Source: Alphaproteobacteria bacterium UBA3439
Lineage (GTDB): Bacteria; Pseudomonadota; Alphaproteobacteria; Puniceispirillales; Puniceispirillaceae
Assembly: GCA_002378605.1 (NCBI GenBank)
Contig: DFSK01000081.1
Coordinates: 1-20,117 of the forward strand
Direction: 5' to 3'
DNA length: 20,117 bases
Shown here: piece by piece, positions 14,668-20,117 of the stretch
Numbering within the stretch: the first letter of the stretch is position 1
Layout: each line of letters begins with the position of its first letter
Translations under genes and position numbers: made by a program
The notes under the pieces: model-generated
The model's input: the letters and a program-made list of their open reading frames with translations, nothing else
Databases searched by the model: none
What the model was told of the DNA's origin: nothing

Positions 14668-15837
14668 ATGGCGGTGATAAATTCGATTGCAGATCGTGAA
14701 CAGGATATGAAGGCATGGCGGCATCTGCTGCATCAGCACCCTGAAACAAGCTATGAAGAAGTTTGGACATCTGATTTCATTGCCGCAAAATTACAGTCAT
14801 TTGGCATCGAGATTCATCGTGGCATGGGCAAAACTGGCGTTGTCGGGGTTTTGCGCGGCACTGGCAATAGCACATCGGCAATCGGGTTGCGGGCCGATAT
14901 GGACGCGCTGCCAATGCAGGAAATGAACGAATTTGCCCATGCGTCGAAAACACCCGGGCGGATGCATGCTTGTGGGCATGACGGGCATAGCACGATGCTT
15001 CTTGGCGCGGCGCAATATCTTGCTGAAACGCGTAATTTTGACGGCACTGTCTATTTCATCTTTCAGCCAGCCGAAGAAGGCGGTAAGGGCGGCGAAGCGA
15101 TGATCAAGGATGGGCTGTTTGATCAGTTTGACATGAAAACAGTTTGGGGCATGCATAATTGGCCCGGCATGGATGTTGGTAAAATCGGCGTTCATAGCGG
15201 TGCCTGTATGGCGGCGGCAGATATGTTTGAAATACGCATCACCGGATCTGGGGGGCATGCGGCGATTCCTGATCTGACCATTGATCCGATTCCGTGTGGG
15301 GCGGCGATTGTGCAATCATTGCAATCAATCGTTTCACGTCGTGTTGCGGCGCTCGAGCCGGCGGTCGTTTCGGTTACGATTTTCGAGTCGGGAAGTGCCT
15401 TGAATGTGATTCCAGGTTCGGCGCGGCTTGGTGGTACGGCGCGGTCATTTTCGCCTGATGTTCGCAAATTGCTTGAAAACTCGATTCATGAAATTGCCAT
15501 GGCAACAGCCAAAGCCTATGATTGCACGATTGAAATTGATTGGCAGCCAGGCTATCCGCCAACGGTCAATCATGCTGAAGAATCGGCGCGTGCTGTCGCC
15601 GTTGCTGCTAATGTCCTTGGAACAGAAAATATCATCACCGACCTGCCGCCATCAATGGGGGCTGAAGATTTTTCCTATATGCTTGCCGAAAAGCCCGGAT
15701 CTTATATCTGGCTAGGGGCAGGGCCTGCCAAGGATGGGGCGATGCTGCATAATGATCGTTATGATTTCAACGATGATGTTCTTGCCACCGGTGCCAGCTA
15801 TTGGGCGCGGCTGGCTGAAAGCGAATTGCCAAAGTAA
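14668..15837 (+). CDS. M20-family amidohydrolase (N-acyl amino acid / hippurate hydrolase type)
   Basis: The 389-residue protein is an M20D metallohydrolase of the hippurate hydrolase / indole-acetyl-amino-acid hydrolase / AbgB group, enzymes that release a carboxylic acid from an amino acid or similar amine. Expected dinuclear metal-site residues are visible: C102 and H104 in HACGHDGHS, E136/E137 in QPAEEGG, H163 in GMHNWPG and H361 in MLHNDRYDF. The lid/dimerisation segment has ITGSGGHAAIPD. Length is normal and no signal peptide is seen, so it should be cytoplasmic. A TAGGAC site lies about 8 nt before the ATG. It stands alone, divergent from soxBDAG across a shared control region. Substrate cannot be told from sequence; context raises an N-acyl or N-methyl amino acid derivative, as inference only. 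Confidence 0.85.
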   Translation: MAVINSIADREQDMKAWRHLLHQHPETSYEEVWTSDFIAAKLQSFGIEIHRGMGKTGVVGVLRGTGNSTSAIGLRADMDALPMQEMNEFAHASKTPGRMHACGHDGHSTMLLGAAQYLAETRNFDGTVYFIFQPAEEGGKGGEAMIKDGLFDQFDMKTVWGMHNWPGMDVGKIGVHSGACMAAADMFEIRITGSGGHAAIPDLTIDPIPCGAAIVQSLQSIVSRRVAALEPAVVSVTIFESGSALNVIPGSARLGGTARSFSPDVRKLLENSIHEIAMATAKAYDCTIEIDWQPGYPPTVNHAEESARAVAVAANVLGTENIITDLPPSMGAEDFSYMLAEKPGSYIWLGAGPAKDGAMLHNDRYDFNDDVLATGASYWARLAESELPK

Positions 15838-15857
15838 CCCTTTAATCCATTTTTTGT

Positions 15858-15876
15858 CAGCGGGCTTTGCCAGCTG
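15858..15876 (+). terminator. Weak hairpin after the M20 hydrolase gene
   Basis: CAGC-G-GGC-TTT-GCC-A-GCTG forms a 7-bp stem with one internal mismatch, 20 nt after the stop codon. The downstream sequence is only mildly T-rich, so termination here is possible but not certain. Confidence 0.3.
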
Positions 15877-15916
15877 ATCTGCCTGATATTCTATCTCTTT
15901 TGAAAGATGGAAAATC

Positions 15917-15945
15917 TTGACTTTGGCATGGCGCTAAACTAGAAC
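15917..15945 (+). promoter_or_regulatory. Putative sigma-70 promoter of imuA-imuB-dnaE2
   Basis: TTGACT (15917-15922) and TAGAAC (15940-15945) are separated by 17 nt. The -10 hexamer overlaps the LexA box, the expected geometry for repression by occlusion. Confidence 0.55.
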
Positions 15946-15956
15946 AAAACATGAAC
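15942..15956 (+). promoter_or_regulatory. LexA (SOS) box of the alphaproteobacterial type
   Basis: GAAC-N7-GAAC is matched exactly (GAAC at 15942-15945 and 15953-15956), 34 nt upstream of the imuA start and overlapping the -10 element. Alphaproteobacterial LexA recognises this direct-repeat form rather than the enterobacterial palindrome. imuA-imuB-dnaE2 is a classic member of that regulon. Confidence 0.85.
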
Positions 15957-15990
15957 AAAAAGCAGATATATATGATAGGAACCAGGCAAA

Positions 15991-16914
15991 ATGCAAAGGA
16001 TGAACCAGCCTATATCAATCGTAAAACCATCTGATTTTAGGGTGCCTAATAATCAGATTATAAACGAAAAAAAGACATATGACCTTGCCCGTCTTCGGCA
16101 GGAAATTGCAGTGGCTGATGGCTATAATAAGCGTCTTCATATACCGCTTGGCGTCGATTCGCTGGATCAGGCATTGGCTGGTGGTCTGGCGCTTGGGCGG
16201 GTACATCTTTTAACGGGTGCGATGCAGGCGCATGGGGCGGTAAGCGGTTTTGCTATGGCGCTTCTTGATTTGCTGCACCATCACGCGCGCTTAAAAGCCA
16301 AGCTAGCCACAAACCGGCAAACAGCAATCACAAATGATGCTGGTCTGATTGTCTGGTGTCCGGCAAGCCAGCGAAATGGTGCTGGTATGTTATATGGGCA
16401 TGGGCTTGCCGCGGCTGGACTGGATCCGGCGCGATTGCTGATTGTTGATACACCAAACCCCTCACGACGTTTGGCCGCGCTTGATGATATTTTGCGAACC
16501 GAAGGGCTGGCTGCGGTTGTGATGGAATATGATGGGGTGCAGAAATCAGCCGATTACTGGATGCGGCTGGCACGACGTGCGCAGCTTGCTGCCGAAGATA
16601 GTGGTACAACGGCGTTTCTACTTGGCGCGCCAATTGGGGTTTCTGGATTCGAAACAGCATGGCATATCAAACCCGCAGTCGATCTTGACAGATGGTCACA
16701 TTCTGCCTTGGTTCAGCGCAGCGTCTGGGATTTGACATTGCAGCGTGCGCGTGGCGGCAGGCCGCATAAATGCAAGGTCGGCTGGCAGGCAGGTCTTGGT
16801 CAATTGCAAGCCTATCACCATAGCATCATGGCCAATGGCAAACCGGTACAGGCCGAATTACCCATCGGTGAGTTGTCAGCCAGTAAATGGCCAGCGCATG
16901 CCCTTGCCCGATAG
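15991..16914 (+). CDS. imuA: ImuA, RecA-like accessory protein of the ImuB-DnaE2 mutasome
   Basis: ImuA is a RecA/SulA-related accessory factor needed with ImuB and DnaE2 for damage-induced translesion synthesis in alphaproteobacteria. The 307-residue protein shows the family start of the RecA-like fold, IPLGVDSLDQALAGGLALGRVHLL (51-74). The P-loop position (about 76-86, TGAMQAHGAVSG) lacks GKT/GKS, so ATP binding of the normal kind is unlikely, as in other ImuA proteins. Further blocks are GLIVWCPASQRN-x-AGMLYGHGL and the C-terminal WDLTLQRARGGRPHKCKVGW. Translation is assigned to ATG 15991, with TAGGA 10 nt upstream; a second ATG three codons on is possible. It is the first gene of the cassette behind the LexA box, and imuB starts 10 nt after its stop. 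Its precise biochemical role is not settled for the family. Confidence 0.92.
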   Translation: MQRMNQPISIVKPSDFRVPNNQIINEKKTYDLARLRQEIAVADGYNKRLHIPLGVDSLDQALAGGLALGRVHLLTGAMQAHGAVSGFAMALLDLLHHHARLKAKLATNRQTAITNDAGLIVWCPASQRNGAGMLYGHGLAAAGLDPARLLIVDTPNPSRRLAALDDILRTEGLAAVVMEYDGVQKSADYWMRLARRAQLAAEDSGTTAFLLGAPIGVSGFETAWHIKPAVDLDRWSHSALVQRSVWDLTLQRARGGRPHKCKVGWQAGLGQLQAYHHSIMANGKPVQAELPIGELSASKWPAHALAR

Positions 16915-16924
16915 GCATGTGATC

Positions 16925-18571
16925 ATGCCTGTTTCTTATCGTCATATTATCTATATCCATTTTCCCTATCTGGCGGCATCGCGGATTCAAAGAGAATCTG
17001 GGCAAAGCGCATCTGGACAAAGAGCATCTGGGGCTGATTTGCCGCTTGTTATAATCCGGAAAATGAACGGCGCTGATATTATTGTGGCGGGCTGTGCCAG
17101 AGCGGCGGCGCATGGCCTTGCTGCCGGTATGCGGCTTGCCGATGCGCGCGCCTTATGCCCGCAACTCAGAACCGAGGCATGTGACCCGCTAGCCGACCAT
17201 GCCGATCTTCATCATCTGGCATTATGGGCGCGTCGTTATAGCCCGCTTACCGCGGTTGATGATCAGCATTGCGGAATCTGGATTGATATTGCCGGTGCCG
17301 AACATCTGTTTGGTGGGGTTCGTTCACTATTAGCCGATTGCGCCAAACGCCTTCATCGAAGTCATTTTCGGGCGGTGCTGGCGGTGGCGCCAAATTGCGG
17401 GGCGGCGTGGGCCTTGGCACATTATGGAAAGCCGTCAGAGCGGTTAATGACCGCGCCAAAACCAACAGATGGTCAGCCGGAAACGATAAAATATATTTTC
17501 AGCCGTGCCCGCTTGCGACGCCATCTGGCAGCATTGCCGCTTGCCGCATTGCGAATCGATACGGCAATTGCCGATCATATGCGGCGGGCAGGCTTGCGGG
17601 TGATTGGCGATATTATTGGACTGGCGCGTGCGCCATTGGCCGCCCGCTTTGGTCAGGATGTGCTTCTTCGGCTCGATCAGGCGCTTGGCGATCAGGATGA
17701 AAGCTTTACACCTGTCAGCCCACCGAAACCGCTTTATATATGCCGTCAATTTGCCGAACCCATTGGTGCCGCTGATGATATCAAGGCGATGATTCAGCAA
17801 TTGGCAAGTGAAACGGCCATTTTGCTTCAACAGGCTGGATTGGCAACGCGCCGTTTGCGGCTTGGCTGGCAATTGGTTGACGGGCTGGTCTTTGCGCATG
17901 ATGTGCATCTTTCACGACCAAGCCGTGATGTGACTTTATTTCACCGGTTGCTGGCCAATGCCAGCGACAAGATCAATCCTGAATTTGGCCTTGAAATGGG
18001 CTGGATGGAATCTCTTGATTGCAGCCCGCTTGCACCGCGTGATACGGCTTTGCCGCATATGATATTGCAGCGCCATAATGGCGTTGTAGGTGAATCCTAT
18101 GCCAGCCTTGTTGACCGGTTGGTGGCGCGACTTGGTTATGGTGCCGTTGTTAGATTGGCGCCGCAAGCTTGCTGGCAACCTGAAGCGGCACAATCACTTG
18201 AACTGCCTGACCCAAGCCAGATTTTTACCAAAACTGATGAAAAACCTGGTTGGCTTGGTGATCCGGCATCGGGTACTGCGCCACCACGTCCCATCCGCCT
18301 TTTGGCTTATCCGCACCCTGTCGATGTTGTTGCGCTTCTTCCCGATCATCCACCAGCGCAATTTATCTGGCAGCGGCGAATTCATAAAATTATTCATGCT
18401 ACAGGGCCAGAACGGATTGCCCCTGCATGGTGGCAGGCACCTGCTGGCAGCCGCACCCGCGATTATTTTCGGTTACGCGATGATCAAGGGGCGGGGTTCT
18501 GGCTATATCGTGAAGGTTTGCCAGAACGTCACGAAACCCCATCTTGGTTTTTGCATGGGTTTTTTGCCTGA
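16925..18571 (+). CDS. imuB: ImuB, Y-family polymerase-like protein without catalytic activity
   Basis: ImuB has a Y-family polymerase fold but lacks the catalytic carboxylates. It serves as the hub that links DnaE2 to the beta clamp during mutagenic repair. In this 548-residue product the N-terminal strand reads IIYIHFPYL where active enzymes have a D-x-D motif. The fold continues with ARAAAHGLAAGMRLADARALCP, WIDIAGAEHLFGG and the little-finger-like region HLSRPSRDVTLFHRLL. The C-terminus (WWQAPAGSRTRDYFRLRDDQGAGFWLYREG) is typical of ImuB. The frame is open back to 16745, but that start would lie inside imuA; ATG 16925 places the conserved strand six residues from the start. The stop TGA shares one base with the dnaE2 ATG. 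Residues 24-38 contain a five-residue repeat encoded by three 15-nt units. Confidence 0.93.
   Translation: MPVSYRHIIYIHFPYLAASRIQRESGQSASGQRASGADLPLVIIRKMNGADIIVAGCARAAAHGLAAGMRLADARALCPQLRTEACDPLADHADLHHLALWARRYSPLTAVDDQHCGIWIDIAGAEHLFGGVRSLLADCAKRLHRSHFRAVLAVAPNCGAAWALAHYGKPSERLMTAPKPTDGQPETIKYIFSRARLRRHLAALPLAALRIDTAIADHMRRAGLRVIGDIIGLARAPLAARFGQDVLLRLDQALGDQDESFTPVSPPKPLYICRQFAEPIGAADDIKAMIQQLASETAILLQQAGLATRRLRLGWQLVDGLVFAHDVHLSRPSRDVTLFHRLLANASDKINPEFGLEMGWMESLDCSPLAPRDTALPHMILQRHNGVVGESYASLVDRLVARLGYGAVVRLAPQACWQPEAAQSLELPDPSQIFTKTDEKPGWLGDPASGTAPPRPIRLLAYPHPVDVVALLPDHPPAQFIWQRRIHKIIHATGPERIAPAWWQAPAGSRTRDYFRLRDDQGAGFWLYREGLPERHETPSWFLHGFFA
16994..17038 (+). repeat. Three imperfect 15-nt tandem units within imuB
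   Basis: Units begin at 16994 (GAATCTGGGCAAAGC), 17009 (GCATCTGGACAAAGA) and 17024 (GCATCTGGGGCTGAT). They are in frame and encode ESGQS-ASGQR-ASGAD, an insertion in the loop after the first ImuB strand. The unit length of five codons means copy-number change would not shift the frame. Confidence 0.7.
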
Positions 18572-20117
18572 TGACCATATTGCGCAAACAAGGCCAAGCC
18601 GCATCACATGCGTTGCTTGGCTGTTATAGTAATTTCACTTTTTTAAAAGGTGCATCACATCCTGATGAAATGGTGGCAAGGGCGGCCGAGCTTGGTTGGG
18701 CGGCGGTTGGCATTGCCGATGTGAATTCGCTGGCCGGTATTGTGCGGGCGCATGTGGCGGCGCGTGATCACCAGATCAGGCTTGTTGTTGGTGCCAGATT
18801 ACGCCCTGTCGATGGCCCTGATATTATAGTGCATCCTTGCGACCGTGCTGGTTATGAAGGTCTATCAATGCTGCTAAGCGAGGCAAATATGCGGGGCAGC
18901 AAAGCCGCGCCAATTCTTTATCTTGCCGATCTTGCCCGCCTGCCAGCAAGCACCGCATTGCTGGTAATGCCACCGCGTCATCCAGATGCACATTATCAAG
19001 CGCATTTGCAGACCATTCGTCAAATTGCCGAGGGGCAATTATTTGCAGGCATTTGCCTGTATCGTGATGGGGCTGATGAGGCGCGATGCCAGATGTTAAT
19101 GGCTGCTGCTGCGGCACTAGGGCTGCGGGTGGCCGCGGCGGCAGATGCGCTTTATCACATTCCCGACCGCCGCCCGCTTGCCGATGTTCTGGCTTGTATC
19201 CGTGAAAAGCAACAGCTTGATGATGCTGGCTATCTTATATCGCGCAATGCCGAACGTCATTTGATCGATTGTGCCGAGGCTGAACGGCGTTGGCGGCATG
19301 CGCCAGATGCGCTTGATGGGGCAAGGACGCTTGCAGATCTATGCCATTTTTCAATGGATGATTTGTCTTATGAATATCCTGACGAGCTAAAGCCGGGTGG
19401 ACGAACTGCCATGCAGGAACTGGCCTTCCAGACATGGCGCGGCGCTGAAAAACGCTATCCTGATGCGATCCCCGATAAGGTAAGCGCCTATCTGAAACAT
19501 GAATTGATCTTGATTGAGCGGTTGAATATTGCGCCTTATTTTCTGACCGTATTTGATATTGTTCGCTTTGCGCGGGGCCGCGGCATTTTATGTCAGGGGC
19601 GCGGTTCGGCGGCGAATTCGGCGGTTTGCTATTGTTTGGGCATTACCGCGGTTGATCCGGAACGATCGCAGCCTCTATTTGAAAGGTTTGTCAGCGAAGC
19701 GCGTGGTGAGCCGCCAGATATTGATGTCGATTTTGAACATGAACGCCGCGAAGAAGTGATCCAGCATATCTATGCAAAATATGGCCGGAACCGTGCTGGC
19801 CTTACTGCCAGTGTGATTACCTATCGTCGCCGCAGCGCATTTCGCGAAGTGGCAAAGGTGTTTGGCCTTAGCCGCGATGTTCAGGCGGCCTTGGCTGGCG
19901 AGGTATGGGGGCGTGAAAAAACCGGCCTTGATGCAGCGGCGCTGGCTGCGGCGGGGCTTGACGCAAATGATCGCCGGCTACGATTGGTTTTACAATTAGT
20001 GGCCGATATCAGCCGGTTTCCACGGCATTTGTCACAGCATGTTGGCGGTTTTGTGATCACCCGCGGGCGGCTTGATCATCTATGCCCGATCAGCCCTGCG
20101 GCGATGGCTGGCCGTAC
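18571..20117 (+). CDS. dnaE2: Error-prone DNA polymerase DnaE2 (3' end missing)
   Basis: DnaE2 is a C-family DNA polymerase that performs error-prone synthesis across damage, working with ImuA, ImuB and the beta clamp. The frame is open from ATG 18571, which shares a base with the imuB TGA (TGATG), through the right edge, giving 515 codons of a protein usually near 1000-1100 residues. The N-terminal PHP-like domain begins CYSNFTFLKGASHPDEMVARA and GIADVNSLAGIVRAHVAARD, the DnaE2 version that lacks the usual metal-binding histidine. The polymerase domain shows RFARGRGILCQGRGSAANSA. Two catalytic aspartates appear in PDIDVDFEHERREEV (D383 and D385). The visible part ends soon after HLSQHVGGFVITRGRLDHLCPI, near where the third catalytic aspartate is expected. 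No frameshift is seen. Confidence 0.95.
   Translation, partial: MTILRKQGQAASHALLGCYSNFTFLKGASHPDEMVARAAELGWAAVGIADVNSLAGIVRAHVAARDHQIRLVVGARLRPVDGPDIIVHPCDRAGYEGLSMLLSEANMRGSKAAPILYLADLARLPASTALLVMPPRHPDAHYQAHLQTIRQIAEGQLFAGICLYRDGADEARCQMLMAAAAALGLRVAAAADALYHIPDRRPLADVLACIREKQQLDDAGYLISRNAERHLIDCAEAERRWRHAPDALDGARTLADLCHFSMDDLSYEYPDELKPGGRTAMQELAFQTWRGAEKRYPDAIPDKVSAYLKHELILIERLNIAPYFLTVFDIVRFARGRGILCQGRGSAANSAVCYCLGITAVDPERSQPLFERFVSEARGEPPDIDVDFEHERREEVIQHIYAKYGRNRAGLTASVITYRRRSAFREVAKVFGLSRDVQAALAGEVWGREKTGLDAAALAAAGLDANDRRLRLVLQLVADISRFPRHLSQHVGGFVITRGRLDHLCPISPAAMAGR

Noticed and set aside
14797..15315. 172-codon open frame on the - strand inside the M20 hydrolase gene
   Set aside because: No recognisable motif, Cys/His/Arg-rich antisense composition, and full overlap with a well-supported enzyme gene.
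16745..16924. N-terminal extension of imuB by 60 residues
   Set aside because: It would lie inside imuA, is rich in residues unlike ImuB, and the conserved first strand begins six residues after ATG 16925.
17444..17908. 154-codon open frame on the - strand within imuB
   Set aside because: No domain recognised and it fully overlaps conserved ImuB sequence.
18571..18700. Loss of the PHP metal-binding histidine in DnaE2 as evidence of a defective gene
   Set aside because: The same degenerate N-terminal motif is, as I recall, usual for DnaE2, and the polymerase aspartates are intact.

Overview
The window comes from an alphaproteobacterium with moderate GC content, most like a marine SAR116-type heterotroph. 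This rests on gene order (dxs-tlyA; fabI next to aroC with pdxH nearby; imuA-imuB-dnaE2), an alphaproteobacterial LexA box of the form GAAC-N7-GAAC, and a cluster for N-methylated osmolytes. The taxon is inferred; no rRNA or other marker is present. I see no insertion sequence, prophage, CRISPR array or tRNA.

Layout. (a) 1-4676, housekeeping: the tail of dxs and then tlyA on the + strand; fabI and aroC as a tight pair on the - strand, convergent with tlyA; a secreted glycine-zipper envelope protein on the - strand; and pdxH on the + strand. (b) 4879-14303, methylamine/one-carbon island: a covalent-FAD, dimethylglycine-dehydrogenase-like flavoprotein followed 24 nt later by a pyrrolysine-free MttB-superfamily methyltransferase (both +). 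These converge on a complete heterotetrameric sarcosine oxidase operon soxB-soxD-soxA-soxG (-). (c) 14304-14667, a 364-nt divergent regulatory region with a palindrome and a repeated bipartite motif. (d) 14668-15837, an M20-family amidohydrolase/deacylase. (e) 15942-20117, a LexA-controlled mutagenic translesion cassette imuA-imuB-dnaE2, with dnaE2 running off the right edge.

How the genes work together. The island fits stepwise demethylation of glycine betaine or a related methylated amine: dimethylglycine to sarcosine (flavoprotein with a GcvT-like folate domain), and sarcosine to glycine (SoxBDAG), delivering one-carbon units to tetrahydrofolate. The MttB-like protein would be the obvious candidate for the first demethylation. 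However, no corrinoid protein or reactivating enzyme is encoded here, so its acceptor and substrate are open; this is the most interesting biological question in the window. The imuAB-dnaE2 genes form the standard SOS mutasome and are unrelated to the island except by position.

The remaining interest is in small non-coding structure: repeated motifs between soxB and the hydrolase, a long imperfect hairpin behind the glycine-zipper gene, a structured pdxH leader, and a 15-nt in-frame triplication inside imuB.
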